Positions 28,516-38,422 of a stretch of DNA of 64,000 nt are shown here, one piece after another. Source of the DNA: Rivularia sp. MS3. GTDB lineage: Bacteria > Cyanobacteriota > Cyanobacteriia > Cyanobacteriales > Nostocaceae. Within the stretch, counting starts at the first letter, position 1. Each line of letters begins with the position of its first letter. The stretch is taken from NCBI GenBank assembly GCA_019192545.1, contig JAHCMI010000002.1:1-64000 (forward strand), written 5' to 3'. The notes under the pieces were generated by a model. That model had not been told where the DNA came from. It made no database searches and was given only the letters and a program-made list of their open reading frames with translations. Both the position numbers and the translations under genes were made by a program.

Positions 28516-29544
28516 ACCACACCATTTAGACTATTAACACGCACGTATCATACCGATAAATTTAATTGTACTGATACATTCCCTGTATATTTTATTTCAT
28601 ATTAAAAATTGAATTTGTTGCATTTATTTTTGTTGTTCAGAAAGATTTTAACCCCGGATGGCATTTTTTTCTCTTTCTAAACTATTATTATGTTTCTTCT
28701 GAGAATAGAAGTACAATCTGGAAATAAGTAATTGTAATTCACAATACATCATTATCAATAAACTAAGGTGATTGTTTACAATACTACCCGCTTTAGCGAA
28801 AGAAGATTTGAACCTACCAAAAATTCAAAGTATAAATTTTGGAAATTGGCTTTTTCAGATTGTGTATCTCGAATAACATTAATAGAATATGACCTCAAAA
28901 GTAACTGGAAGGACAGCAGGTTTAGTTTACATATAGATGATATTTAGGTTTCCCGTTTTGAATAACCTATAACCCGCGCTATGGTTGAGCGAAAATTAGG
29001 ATACAGATTTTACTTTTATAAACCTAAAAATCATATTGCCTTTCTTGTATCCAAAACTGATAGCAAACAATTAATTGCAAAAATTTACTGCCACTACCAT
29101 TACTTGTACCCAAATACTATTACCGTTAAGCTATTAGTTAGAATTTTTTCTAACTCTGCCTTCGCTATATTTAGGCGCTGGTAATTAACACAGTTGTGTA
29201 ATTTACCGACCGGGCATATAGATTCTCAAGTGGTGTGAATATAACTCAATCCGACTCGATCTGCAAGCAGCTTAAGCAACAACCGAGCAATCATCTCGAT
29301 ACCATGTGCTGGCAATTAATACATACCTCTTTAGAAAGAGTTTCGTCAAGTAATATTCGTAACTTATGTTTAATTACCTACCTTAAACGTATTTGAGTTA
29401 CCGACTTACTCCTTAAAAAAAATGGGCGGGGCATGCCAAAAAATTTTTTTATAAAAATTTAGAAAACCCCAGGCAGGCTTTCTGAAAAGCCTTCGTTTTC
29501 AAAACTAGCAACTCGTCCGGTATGGGACGAAGAACTACAACGGC
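28516..29544. other. Long intergenic region upstream of gap2, first part
   Basis: About 1 kb lies between the divergent murC gene and the structured region upstream of gap2. It has no supported ORF; a 67-codon frame at 28981-29184 has no ribosome site and no recognisable motif. Small stems are present (CTCTTT/AAAGAG near 29330; AGGCTTT/AAAGCCT near 29475; CGTCC/GGACG near 29513-29530), the last two leading into the large inverted repeat. Confidence 0.45.
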
Positions 29545-29611
29545 AAGCGATATGAGTTCCCATTTTTTTACAGAGAAATTGTGGCAAAATTTTTGGGAAC
29601 TCATATCGCTT
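29545..29611. ncRNA. Candidate structured RNA: perfect 18-bp inverted repeat upstream of gap2
   Basis: AAGCGATATGAGTTCCCA (29545-29562) and TGGGAACTCATATCGCTT (29594-29611) pair perfectly across a 31-nt spacer, about 150 bp upstream of the gap2 start. Smaller stems lie just upstream. Neither arm is followed by a convincing T-run, so this is not a plain terminator. It may be a non-coding RNA, a leader structure, or the ends of a tiny mobile repeat. The type given is the most likely one, not a proven one. Confidence 0.4.
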
Positions 29612-29702
29612 ATCTCGGTGTTTGCAGGAGCTAATCGGGACAAATTATCAACTTTTTTGTGAATCTAACGCTCTATAGTTATTAATACTCCCCCCTTTGC
29701 GA

Positions 29703-29708
29703 TATGAT
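29703..29708 (+). promoter_or_regulatory. Likely -10 box of the gap2 promoter
   Basis: TATGAT lies 50 bp upstream of the gap2 GTG start, in a position that would give a leader of about 45 nt. No clear -35 box is visible. Confidence 0.35.
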
Positions 29709-29758
29709 CGAGGTCATAAATAAGCACTGTTTAGACATAAATACAGAGGGCAAGACCT

Positions 29759-30778
29759 GTGGTTAGAGTTGCAATTAATGGTTTCGGTCGCATCGGACGT
29801 AACTTTATGCGTTGTTGGATGACTAGAGAAAATAGTAATCTTGAAGTAGTTGCTATTAACGATACCTCAGACCCCAGAACCAATGCTCACTTGCTAACGT
29901 ATGACACTATGCTTGGCAATTTAAAAAATGCTGACATTTCTGCTGATGATAATTCCATTACAGTAAATGGCAAAACAATAAAATGTGTATCTGACCGTAA
30001 TCCGGAAAACTTGCCCTGGAAAGAATGGGATATTGATTTAATTATCGAATCAACAGGGGTGTTTGTTACTGAAGAGGGAGCAAAAAAGCACATTAAAGCT
30101 GGTGCTAAAAAAGTTCTGATTACGGCTCCTGGGAAGGGTGGCAATGTCGGTACTTACGTAATAGGCGTAAACCATAATGATTACGATCCAAGCAAGCACG
30201 ATGTGGTTAGTAATGCAAGCTGTACCACTAACTGCTTGGCTCCCATAGCTAAAGTATTAGATGAGAAATTTGGTATCATCAAAGGTACCATGACCACTAC
30301 TCATAGCTACACGGGCGATCAACGCTTGCTTGATGCTTCTCACCGAGATGTACGACGCGCCAGAGCGGCGGCAATGAATATTGTGCCGACTTCTACTGGT
30401 GCTGCAAAAGCAGTCGCATTAGTATTACCAGCGCTTAAAGGCAAGCTGAATGGTGTAGCACTGCGCGTACCTACTCCTAATGTTTCGATGGTAGATTTTG
30501 TAGTTCAAATTGAGAAGCCTACCATTGCCGAAGAAGTGAACCAAGCTTTTAAAAATGCTGCCGAAAATGAATTAAAAGGTGTTTTGGGCTATAGCGATTT
30601 ACCTTTGGTTTCATCCGATTATAAAGGTAGCGATACCTCTTCGGTTGTAGATGCCAGCCTCACAATGGTTATGGGAGGCGATATGGTCAAAGTTATGGCT
30701 TGGTATGACAATGAGTGGGGTTATAGCCAGCGCGTTGTCGATTTAGCTGAATTAGTTGCTCAAAAGTGGAATAATTAA
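29759..30778 (+). CDS. gap2: Glyceraldehyde-3-phosphate dehydrogenase, Gap2 type
   Basis: This is a 339-residue tetrameric dehydrogenase. In cyanobacteria Gap2 works in the Calvin-cycle/gluconeogenic direction with NADPH or NADH. The N-terminal dinucleotide fold is [13 protein letters not shown], and the catalytic Cys is in [29 protein letters not shown] and [11 protein letters not shown] form the phosphate sites. [20 protein letters not shown] is characteristic of the Gap2 (plastid GapA/B-like) branch rather than Gap1. It starts with GTG and has an AGAGGG purine stretch about a dozen bases upstream. The CP12-interacting C-terminal extension of GapB is absent. A long, structured upstream region precedes it. 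Confidence 0.96.
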   Translation: MVRVAINGFGRIGRNFMRCWMTRENSNLEVVAINDTSDPRTNAHLLTYDTMLGNLKNADISADDNSITVNGKTIKCVSDRNPENLPWKEWDIDLIIESTGVFVTEEGAKKHIKAGAKKVLITAPGKGGNVGTYVIGVNHNDYDPSKHDVVSNASCTTNCLAPIAKVLDEKFGIIKGTMTTTHSYTGDQRLLDASHRDVRRARAAAMNIVPTSTGAAKAVALVLPALKGKLNGVALRVPTPNVSMVDFVVQIEKPTIAEEVNQAFKNAAENELKGVLGYSDLPLVSSDYKGSDTSSVVDASLTMVMGGDMVKVMAWYDNEWGYSQRVVDLAELVAQKWNN

Positions 30779-30779
30779 A

Positions 30780-30807
30780 AGTTAGGAGTTAGGAGTTAAG
30801 AGTTAAG
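30780..30807. repeat. Heptanucleotide tandem repeat (AGTTARG)4
   Basis: Four 7-nt units (AGTTAGG twice, AGTTAAG twice) follow directly after the gap2 stop codon. Confidence 0.8.
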
Positions 30808-30859
30808 AATTATAAGTTTCTAACGAAGGTAAATATCATCTCTTATCTTAGCTCTTGGT

Positions 30860-31861
30860 CTAATTTGAAAAATGTTGAAACCCCCGATTTAAGTTTAATA
30901 CTTGGTCGGGATTTTTTTTGTATTGATCTTGCAATAAAACTTTATCGCTATCAATGATAGTTCCAATTATGGCTGCACTATTACCAAGTTTACTTACTAA
31001 TTCAGTGGAAGCTTCTTTTGGTAAACAAAGCATCAGCTCAAAATCTTCACCACCATAGAGAGCGTAATTTAAAGCTTGTTCGGGTGTTAGCCAACTTTGA
31101 AAAGCTTTATGTAGGGGAATTTTAGTTGCTTCAATCGCCGCGCCAACTTGACTTGAATGACAAATTTGTAAAATTGCATCTGCTAAACCGTCGCTAGTAT
31201 CCATTCCGCAGATATCTAGAATGGAATGGGAATCTACAATTTCCCAGAGAACTGGTAAAACATCTAAACGTGGTTTCGGTCTTTGATGTGTTTTTATTAA
31301 GGCAACCTTCTCGTATGTACTTAGATTTGTTTTGAGATTGGGATTTAGCAATAATTCCAAACCGCCACGAGAAGCGCCATGACAACCCGTAACAACGATT
31401 GCGTCTCCGACTCTGGCTTGATTGCGACGAATAGTACGCTCTGGAGAAACTTCTCCGAAAGCCGTAATTGCTACATTGATAATTGGCGATCGCACTATGT
31501 CGCCGCCAACAATCGGAGTATTATATTTTCGTAAGCATTGGGTCATTCCTTGGTATAAGTTTTCTACCCAATCAACGGTAGTATCTCCAGGAAGTGCTAA
31601 GCCTACGGTAATTCCTAAAGGTGAAGCTCCCATTGCAGCTAGGTCGGAAAGATTTGCGGCCGCCGAACGCCAACCAACATCTGATGCAGAAGTAGTATTT
31701 TCACTGAAGTGAATATTATCTACGAGTACATCGGTAGTGACAACTAAAGATTTTTTGGCAGCAATTGGTAATACGGCTCCATCGTCGCCGATAATATCCG
31801 AAGGACAAAAACGCTGCAATATCTTTAAAAGTCCTTGTTCGCCAATTTCTTTTACTAACAT
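30860..31861 (-). CDS. thiL: Thiamine-monophosphate kinase ThiL
   Basis: ThiL phosphorylates thiamine monophosphate to the active cofactor thiamine pyrophosphate using ATP. The 333-residue protein shows the PurM-like fold with GDDGAV near residue 26, TTDVLVDNIHF, AANLSDLAAMGA, and the DTSDGLADAI and YGGEDFELMLCLP motifs that bind ATP and magnesium. It starts with ATG and has no co-directional partner close by; its start is 51 bp from the start of the divergent lipoprotein gene. Confidence 0.95.
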   Translation of the reverse strand: MLVKEIGEQGLLKILQRFCPSDIIGDDGAVLPIAAKKSLVVTTDVLVDNIHFSENTTSASDVGWRSAAANLSDLAAMGASPLGITVGLALPGDTTVDWVENLYQGMTQCLRKYNTPIVGGDIVRSPIINVAITAFGEVSPERTIRRNQARVGDAIVVTGCHGASRGGLELLLNPNLKTNLSTYEKVALIKTHQRPKPRLDVLPVLWEIVDSHSILDICGMDTSDGLADAILQICHSSQVGAAIEATKIPLHKAFQSWLTPEQALNYALYGGEDFELMLCLPKEASTELVSKLGNSAAIIGTIIDSDKVLLQDQYKKNPDQVLNLNRGFQHFSN

Positions 31862-31912
31862 AAAATTTAAACAGTGAACAGCAAGCAGTTAAGTGCGAAC
31901 AATTAACTCCAA

Positions 31913-32317
31913 ATGATAAGACTAGTTTTTACGGTAATTTTGCTGGTGCTATTGACAGCTTGTACTTTCGGTACGCCATCACCAAATAAAGGTTTGGTAA
32001 AAAAAGCAATAGCTCTTTCAATGCAGGAAACACAACAGCAGCTGAGCCAAAAGTTAAATTTGGATTTTCGCGAACTTGAAATTAATCATTTATCAATCAA
32101 GCAACGAAAGCTGATGACAGTTGAACATTTACCAGCTTTCCGAATCCAAGGAACTTACAATCTAAACTTGAAGTTACCACAAAGAAACATAGAACAACCC
32201 CAAAAAATATTTGACATTTACCTACAGCTTCAAAGAGAAGGTAAAACTTGGAGATTGTTACTTCCTCCGGGAAACAATGAGGATTCTTCAAGTTGGCATA
32301 GTTATCTTGTGGAATAG
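31913..32317 (+). CDS. Small conserved lipoprotein, unknown function
   Basis: This 134-residue protein has a lipoprotein signal: a hydrophobic stretch (VFTVILLVLLTAC) with lipobox LLTAC, giving a lipidated Cys17. The rest is a soluble alpha/beta body with ELEINHLSIKQRKLMTVEHLPAFRIQGTYN and a polar end, and no recognised domain. It probably sits on the periplasmic side of a membrane. A terminator hairpin overlaps its stop codon. It is divergent from thiL by only 51 bp. Confidence 0.7.
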   Translation: MIRLVFTVILLVLLTACTFGTPSPNKGLVKKAIALSMQETQQQLSQKLNLDFRELEINHLSIKQRKLMTVEHLPAFRIQGTYNLNLKLPQRNIEQPQKIFDIYLQLQREGKTWRLLLPPGNNEDSSSWHSYLVE

Positions 32318-32340
32318 GTTGATTAGCCAACCTATTTTGG
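32313..32340 (+). terminator. Hairpin terminator
   Basis: AATAGGTTG / CAACCTATT with a 6-nt loop and a TTTTGG tail overlaps the stop codon of the lipoprotein gene. Confidence 0.65.
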
Positions 32341-32418
32341 TTTTTAGATTTTAGATACACAACCTATCCTGAAGGGGAAATTTCGGGCATTTTCCTTTAC
32401 TTCCTATTAGTTATTAAC

Positions 32419-32892
32419 TCAATAATTTTTGATTGCACGCCTCATTTCACGCTGATCTTGACGTTTTTTGATAGTTTCGCGTTTGTCATGGAGCTTTTTC
32501 CCTCTACCCAAAGCAATACTAACTTTCACCCAACCACCTTTTAAATACATTTTTAAAGGAACCAAAGTCAAACCTTGCTGTTCTGTCTTACCAATCAACT
32601 TACGAATTTCATCGCGATGAAGAAGAAGCTTGCGGCTACGACGGGGTTCGTGGTTAAAGTATTGTCCGCTGGCGTTGTAAGGTGAAATATGTACGTTGAG
32701 CAGCCATGCTTCGTTATCGCGAATTAGTGCATAGCCGTCTTGAAGGTTAGTTCTACCTGCCCGGATGGACTTGACTTCGGTTCCAGTTAACTGAATACCT
32801 GCTTCGTAAGTTTCTAAAATTTCATACAGATAACGGGCTTGACGGTTGTCAGCCATTACTTTGTAACCTTGACTTTTCTTATCTTTGCTCAT
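32419..32892 (-). CDS. smpB: SsrA-binding protein SmpB
   Basis: SmpB binds tmRNA and delivers it to stalled ribosomes for trans-translation. The 157-residue length is normal. The N-terminal NRQARYLYEILETYEAGIQLTGTEVKS stretch, the GRTNLQDGYA motif, the NVHISPY turn and the basic C-terminal tail (GKKLHDKRETIKKRQDQREMRRAIK), which enters the mRNA channel, are all present. The tmRNA gene itself is not in the window. Confidence 0.96.
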   Translation of the reverse strand: MSKDKKSQGYKVMADNRQARYLYEILETYEAGIQLTGTEVKSIRAGRTNLQDGYALIRDNEAWLLNVHISPYNASGQYFNHEPRRSRKLLLHRDEIRKLIGKTEQQGLTLVPLKMYLKGGWVKVSIALGRGKKLHDKRETIKKRQDQREMRRAIKNY

Positions 32893-33145
32893 TGATGATT
32901 TTTCCAGACTCCTGTTAATTTTTGGGCAAATATTTAGCGGGCAAATACGATCAATTTTAAGGGGTACTTAATCATCGCTATCGGAAAATGCGCGGAATAT
33001 ATATTTAATTTTATAAAATAGGCATTCCCATTGCATTTTCTCTACCTGGACTTTCTTCGCCTACCGAAGCTTACTCTACTGTGGGAAGATTATTAGTAGG
33101 TTACGACGAAATCTCAAATAATTTGATGTTGCACTGTTAGATTCC

Positions 33146-34252
33146 ATGTTCAATTTATTAAAATCTTCTTTGAAGAATTGTCTAATTACATTGCTTCTGG
33201 TTGCGCTATTTATAGGAATTAGTACAACTGGATGGACTTCTTCGAGTATTGCTGCTTTACCAGCAGGAAATGCGATTACCGATGGTAAAGCTTTATTAAG
33301 GTATGCGCTTCCAATAGATAATGAGCCAGTGCGGAAATTGCAAAAAAGTTTGGAAGATATTGCAACCCAATTAAGAGCAAATCGACGCTGGGGGGCTATT
33401 TCTAATGATTTAAAAACTGCCGCACGGATTTTGAGCAAGCCGGAGAAAATATTAGCAAGCGTTCCCGAAGAAAATCAACAGCAAGCCTCTGCTTGGATTG
33501 ACGAATTACGAACTGGTGTAGAAAAGCTCCAAGAAGTAGCCAAGTCTAAAGATAAAGAAGAAACTTGGATAGAAAGAGCCAAACTTTTGGATAAGGTAAG
33601 CAAACTAGAAGAATCTATGGTGACGGGTTTTCCTTATGAGGTTCCCGCAGAATACAGTAATTTACCTCAGCTGAAAGGACGTGCCACTGTAGAAGTTAAA
33701 ACCACTCAAGGAAACCTTGAAGTTGTTTTGGATGGCTACAGCGCTCCTGTAACTGCCGGAAACTTTGTTGATTTGGTTCAACGGGGCTTTTACGATGGTT
33801 TGGAATTCTTGCGTGCTGAAGATTTTTATGTGCTGCAAGCTGGAGATCCACCGGGTGAAGATGCAGGATTTATCGATCCGAAAACAGGAGAGTATCGTGC
33901 TATTCCTTTAGAAGTACTTGTCGAAGGAGATAAAGAACCGATTTACGGCATAACTCTCGAGCAGGCTGGACTTTATACAGAAATGCCTGTTTTACCTTTC
34001 TCCTCTTACGGTGCAGTAGCAATGGCTCGTCCAGAAACTGAAGTTAACGGAGGATCTTCTCAATTTTTCTTCTTTCTATTTGAACCAGAACTAACTCCAG
34101 CCGGACGTAACTTGTTGGACGGACGCTATTCCGTGTTCGGCTACGTTACAGAAGGTAAAGAAATTTTGGAAAAAATTAAGGAAGGGGACAAAATCGAATC
34201 CGCTAAGGTTATTCAAGGAATAGAAAACTTAGTTGAACCCCAAAATGCATAG
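33146..34252 (+). CDS. Thylakoid-lumen-type cyclophilin peptidyl-prolyl isomerase (TLP40/AnaCyp40-like)
   Basis: This is a 368-residue protein with an N-terminal signal/transit hydrophobic stretch (about 12-35). A helical region resembling the PsbQ-like bundle of TLP40 follows (about 50-160), then a cyclophilin domain (about 180-360: TTQGNLEVVLDGYSAPVTAGNFVDLVQRGFYDGL, GAVAMARPE, SSQFFFFL, LDGRYSVFGYVTEG). It should act in the lumen or periplasm on photosystem or export substrates. The conserved active-site Arg of the HxFxR motif of standard cyclophilins is not obvious (FLRAEDFYVLQAG), so its isomerase activity may be low, as is reported for some members of this group. Confidence 0.87.
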   Translation: MFNLLKSSLKNCLITLLLVALFIGISTTGWTSSSIAALPAGNAITDGKALLRYALPIDNEPVRKLQKSLEDIATQLRANRRWGAISNDLKTAARILSKPEKILASVPEENQQQASAWIDELRTGVEKLQEVAKSKDKEETWIERAKLLDKVSKLEESMVTGFPYEVPAEYSNLPQLKGRATVEVKTTQGNLEVVLDGYSAPVTAGNFVDLVQRGFYDGLEFLRAEDFYVLQAGDPPGEDAGFIDPKTGEYRAIPLEVLVEGDKEPIYGITLEQAGLYTEMPVLPFSSYGAVAMARPETEVNGGSSQFFFFLFEPELTPAGRNLLDGRYSVFGYVTEGKEILEKIKEGDKIESAKVIQGIENLVEPQNA

Positions 34253-34558
34253 ATAATCAGCGATAGCGAGGTTTCGTTACGGTGTTTTGACTTCATAACT
34301 TTTGACCGCAACCATTATGCAAACCCCAATTCTAGCAATGGTTGCGGTTATTTATGGATTATCTGCTTATATAGACGGCTGGCGATTTATAAAAAGATGG
34401 AATTACTATTTAGATCGTAAATTTTTATTGATTCACACATATATTTCAGTATTTATACCCGAGTTATTCTTACCTTTAAGAGACAAAAATATGAGAAGGG
34501 ATTTTATCAAAGTTAGTGTTAGATCGAGATATTAGGAAAACTATTCTCTTATAAATTT
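34253..34558. other. Intergenic region with strong hairpin; no gene accepted
   Basis: This 306-bp gap holds the terminator at 34305-34348 and then AT-rich DNA up to the sensor kinase. A 77-codon frame starting at a TTG (34302) overlaps the terminator stem and is not accepted. Confidence 0.5.
34305..34353 (+). terminator. Strong hairpin terminator after the cyclophilin gene
   Basis: ACCGCAACCATT (34305-34316) and AATGGTTGCGGT (34337-34348) form a perfect 12-bp stem with a 20-nt loop, followed by TATTTAT. Confidence 0.65.
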
Positions 34559-36937
34559 ATGCAAACTGCTTTTCGTGCTTTTTCTTCACTACTTTTAGAA
34601 AATTTAATTGACTATGCTCCAGCCACTGTAGGAAAGGAAACAACAGTCTGGGATGCTATAGGGTTGATGGATGGACAACCACCTATAGAAAATCTGTTGG
34701 TAGTGGAAAACTGGCGAGTTGTAGGTGTATTTTCATGGCAAGATGCTTTAAGGGTAGTAAAATCCCAACTCAATTTAAAAGAAAGTAAGATTACTGAATT
34801 TATGAACAATTCAGTAATCAAGATTAAATATTCTCAGATTCAAGATACAGCATCGATTTTGAATATTATTGCTGATACACAAGAAACAGTATTAGTTGAA
34901 GACGAAAAAGGTCAATTAGTCGGCAGTATTAATCGTGAAGCAGTTAACGGTTTTTTACTTCAAAATTATCAGTCGCAGATAACAAGATCAAGTATAATAA
35001 ATTATACAGAACAAGAAGTAAAACCAACTGAAGAAACAAATAATATAGATACTGTAAATTACTTTCGACAAGCTTTAGAAAATAGTAGCGAAGCCATTGT
35101 AATTACAGATATAACAGGTCAAGCAATTTACCATAATTCAAGCTTTATTCAAATATTTGGCTATGTTGCTGAAGAATTAAATGTATTGGGGGGAATACCA
35201 TTTTTATGGGAAAATCAGTACCAATACGAAGAATTATTAGCAAACATAGAACAGGGAAAATCTTGGCGACATAAAGTAGAAATGACAAATCATAAAGGTG
35301 ATATCTTGCATTTTGATGTACGAACAGATGCAATAAAAGATGTCACTAATGAAATTATTGGCATGATAAGCATTTATACAAATATCACTGAAAGCTTAAA
35401 AATGCAACAGGCTTTACAGTTAAAGAATACAGGTTTTGAGGCTAGTCATAATGGCATCATAATTTTCGATGTTAGATTAGCTTCTAAGCCAATAATCTTT
35501 GCTAATCCTGAATTCCAACGCACTTGCGATGAGAGCATATCGCAAGGGCTAGGATTCAAAAACAGTTTTGTTGAAAATATTATTTTTGAAATAAATACAC
35601 TTTTAAAATCATGTCATTATTCTTACTTAAAATACAGTAATATTATCTTACGCAATTACTGTGAAGACGGTAGAGAGATGTGGTATCAGTTTAGCGTGTC
35701 ACCAATCTTCAACAGCGATAGAAAGATAACTCATTATATCTGTATTCAAACTGATATTACTAAGCATAAGCAGACAGAAATGTCACTCTTGATAACACAA
35801 GAGAAATTGCAACACATGCTATTTTCAAGCACTGGAGTAATTTATAGCTCAGAAATTCACGAAGACTATGCAGTTACTTTTATCAGTGACAATATTGTAG
35901 ATATAACCGGTTATCAAGCAGAAGATATTTTATGCGATTCTAATTTTTGGCTAAGTCACATTCATCCAGACGATGTAGAGCTATATCTCGTAGAACTGCA
36001 AAAAGTATTTACACAGCAAAAAGTAAGTATAGAATACCGTTTCTTACATGAAAACGGTAATTATATTTGGATATACGAGCAATCAAAATTAATCAAAGAT
36101 AATTCCGGAAACGCTTTAGAAATCATCGGCTATCGCATTGAAATTACCGAACGTAAGAATCTCGAACAGGATTTACAACAAACCTTAGAAAAAGAAAAAG
36201 AACTTAACGAACTAAAATCTCGTTTTATTTCAATGGCTTCTCATGAATTTCGTACACCTCTAAGCACTATTCTTTCTTCATCAGAATTGCTTGAAAATTA
36301 TCATCATAAATGGGATGACCAAAAAAAACTGAAGCATTTTAATAGAATTAATAAGGCAGTTCAGCACATGAACAGTTTATTGAATGATGTATTGTTTATC
36401 GGTAAAATAGAAGCAGACAAAGTTGATTCTAAGCCCCAAGAATTAGATTTAGTAGAGTTTAGCAATCAGTTAATAGAAGATGTGCAAATTAATCAGAAAA
36501 CAAATTTATTAGATAAAGCAGATATTAAATTAAATTTGGTTACAAATTATGAGAGTTTGATTGGTTACTTTGATGAAAAACTACTAGCCCACATATTCAA
36601 TAATTTAATTTCTAATGCAATTAAATATTCTAGAAGTGGAAGCACTATTACATTAACTTTGGATGTTCGCAATTCTCAAATCTTATTTGAAATTCAAGAC
36701 GAAGGAATTGGCATACCTCCAGAAGATTTACCATCCTTATTTGATTCTTTTCATAGATGTAAGAATGTAGGTAATATTCCAGGCACCGGATTAGGACTAT
36801 CAATCGTCAAAAAATGTATAGATGTACTTCAGGGCGATATCGAAGTTTCCAGTGAAGTAGGCGTAGGTACAAAATTTACGATCAAATTACCATTAGTAAA
36901 TAAGGATCTGGAATTAGAAAAACATATCGCTTTATAA
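34559..36937 (+). CDS. CBS-PAS sensor histidine kinase
   Basis: This is a 792-residue soluble kinase. The N-terminus (about 1-135) is a pair of CBS domains, which usually bind adenine nucleotides. Three PAS-type modules follow (about 165-280, 285-400 and 410-545: AIVITDITGQAIYHNSSF, GIIIFD, IVDITGYQAEDIL). The kinase core has the phosphoacceptor His562 (ASHEFRTPLS), N-box FNNLISNAIK (680-689), G1 DEGIG (714-718) and G2 GTGLGLS (742-748), all intact. There is no membrane span, so it senses an internal signal. The next gene, 270 bp downstream on the same strand, encodes a REC-EAL regulator that is its likely partner. Confidence 0.9.
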   Translation: MQTAFRAFSSLLLENLIDYAPATVGKETTVWDAIGLMDGQPPIENLLVVENWRVVGVFSWQDALRVVKSQLNLKESKITEFMNNSVIKIKYSQIQDTASILNIIADTQETVLVEDEKGQLVGSINREAVNGFLLQNYQSQITRSSIINYTEQEVKPTEETNNIDTVNYFRQALENSSEAIVITDITGQAIYHNSSFIQIFGYVAEELNVLGGIPFLWENQYQYEELLANIEQGKSWRHKVEMTNHKGDILHFDVRTDAIKDVTNEIIGMISIYTNITESLKMQQALQLKNTGFEASHNGIIIFDVRLASKPIIFANPEFQRTCDESISQGLGFKNSFVENIIFEINTLLKSCHYSYLKYSNIILRNYCEDGREMWYQFSVSPIFNSDRKITHYICIQTDITKHKQTEMSLLITQEKLQHMLFSSTGVIYSSEIHEDYAVTFISDNIVDITGYQAEDILCDSNFWLSHIHPDDVELYLVELQKVFTQQKVSIEYRFLHENGNYIWIYEQSKLIKDNSGNALEIIGYRIEITERKNLEQDLQQTLEKEKELNELKSRFISMASHEFRTPLSTILSSSELLENYHHKWDDQKKLKHFNRINKAVQHMNSLLNDVLFIGKIEADKVDSKPQELDLVEFSNQLIEDVQINQKTNLLDKADIKLNLVTNYESLIGYFDEKLLAHIFNNLISNAIKYSRSGSTITLTLDVRNSQILFEIQDEGIGIPPEDLPSLFDSFHRCKNVGNIPGTGLGLSIVKKCIDVLQGDIEVSSEVGVGTKFTIKLPLVNKDLELEKHIAL

Positions 36938-37207
36938 GTAAATTGCAGAAACTTTTCAATTTTATTGGCAAAAATAAAATATATTATTATTTTCTTTTTT
37001 CAGTATAAATACGATGGCAATTGCAAAAAAATCTGCAATATAAATACAAATATATAAAAATATCTACATTATTATTGCCAAAAAAAATATTGTGCCATAA
37101 TGTATTAAATATTTATATACTTTGAGTTAAAAAGAATATATAAGCGATTTCTCAATAAATCTCAGTTATAAGACAATCATAAATAATAAAAATTACATCT
37201 CAAGGCT

Positions 37208-38422
37208 ATGACTAAAATATTAGTAATCGAAGATGAAGAGTCAGTACGCGAGAATATTTTGGATTTATTGGAAGCTGAAAATTTTGAAACATTAGCTGCT
37301 GCTAATGGCAAAATAGGGTTAGACTTAGCAGTTTCTGAGACTCCCGATTTAATATTATGCGACTTGATGATGCCAAATATTGATGGTTATGAAGTTCTAA
37401 AAAAGTTAAACTTGCAAGCATCTACAGCAGCTATTCCATTTATATTTCTTACAGCTAGAAATGCGAAGGCGGATGTTCGTCAGGGTATGGATTTAGGTGC
37501 CGATGACTATCTTACCAAGCCATTTACTCGTTCCGAATTGCTAAACGCAATTATGAGTCGATTAGAAAAGCAAAGCAACGATATAAAATATCTTTCTAAA
37601 AGTAATCAAAACTCGGCTCGTTTTTTACCCGAACTTCAGATTCTAAAAAGTAGTTTACTTAGAACTTTAGCAAAGAGAAAACTAAGAGAATTTCAAGTTT
37701 ATTACCAACCAATTGTTGATACTAGTTCTGGTTCAATAGTAGGTGCTGAAAGTTTGGTTCGTTGGCAAAGCTCGGAATTAGGGTTAATTTCCCCTGCCGA
37801 ATTAATTCCTTTAGCCGAATCTACAGGTTTAATTATTCCAATTGGAGAATGGTTAATTAAAAATGTTTGTAACCAAACAAAAATATGGCAAGATGCCGGT
37901 TATAAAGATTTTTACGCTACAATAAATATCTCAATCAATCAATTAATTGAGCCAGATTTTGTTTCAAAATTGCTTATGTCATTAGCAGAAAATAATTTGC
38001 ATCCATCTTCTTTGGAGTTAGAAATCACAGAGGGGATGGTTGAACATGACGTGAATACAGCAATTAATAGAATGCAAGAGCTACAATCTCATGGCTTAAA
38101 ACTTGCTATTGATGATTTCGGTACTGGGCGCTCATCTTTAATTTATTTGAAACAGTTACCAATTAATACTTTAAAGATTGACCATTATTTTGTCCATAAC
38201 ATTAATAAAGATAGACAAAAATCAGCAATTACAAAAGGGATTATTGAAATGGCTCATAACCTTGATTTACAGGTAGTTGCTGAAGGTGTAGAGACTAAAG
38301 CAGAGTTAAATATTATAAAAGCTCTTAAATGCGATAAAACACAAGGTTATTTGTTAAGTCATCCTTTACCAGTGGCAGAATTTGAAGAACTATTACTAAC
38401 CGATCAATGTTTGATAGCATAA
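37208..38422 (+). CDS. REC-EAL response regulator, putative c-di-GMP phosphodiesterase
   Basis: This is a 404-residue regulator. The receiver domain (1-120) has the acidic pocket near 8-10, phosphoacceptor Asp52 (LCDLMMPN) and Lys104 (YLTKPF). The EAL domain (about 155-395) has Glu181 in ESLVRW (the EAL motif as ESL, keeping ExLxR), Asn in INISINQL, Glu in LELEITE, Asp302/303 (IDDFGTG), Lys323 (LKIDHYFV) and AEGVET (358-363). All metal and catalytic positions appear preserved, so hydrolysis of c-di-GMP is likely. The CBS-PAS kinase upstream probably phosphorylates it. The c-di-GMP-responsive BcsA and BcsB encoded 15 kb away are conceivable downstream targets; this is inference. Confidence 0.9.
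   Translation: MTKILVIEDEESVRENILDLLEAENFETLAAANGKIGLDLAVSETPDLILCDLMMPNIDGYEVLKKLNLQASTAAIPFIFLTARNAKADVRQGMDLGADDYLTKPFTRSELLNAIMSRLEKQSNDIKYLSKSNQNSARFLPELQILKSSLLRTLAKRKLREFQVYYQPIVDTSSGSIVGAESLVRWQSSELGLISPAELIPLAESTGLIIPIGEWLIKNVCNQTKIWQDAGYKDFYATINISINQLIEPDFVSKLLMSLAENNLHPSSLELEITEGMVEHDVNTAINRMQELQSHGLKLAIDDFGTGRSSLIYLKQLPINTLKIDHYFVHNINKDRQKSAITKGIIEMAHNLDLQVVAEGVETKAELNIIKALKCDKTQGYLLSHPLPVAEFEELLLTDQCLIA

Noticed and set aside
28981-29184. 67-codon frame upstream of gap2
   Set aside because: No ribosome site, no motif and a lysine/phenylalanine-rich composition typical of chance AT-rich frames.
29449-29643. 64-codon reverse frame over the inverted repeat before gap2
   Set aside because: The frame is caused by the palindrome; both arms give complementary codons and there is no ribosome site.
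34302-34535. 77-codon frame between the cyclophilin and CBS-PAS kinase genes
   Set aside because: It starts with TTG, has no ribosome site, and its first codons form the stem of a perfect 12-bp terminator hairpin.
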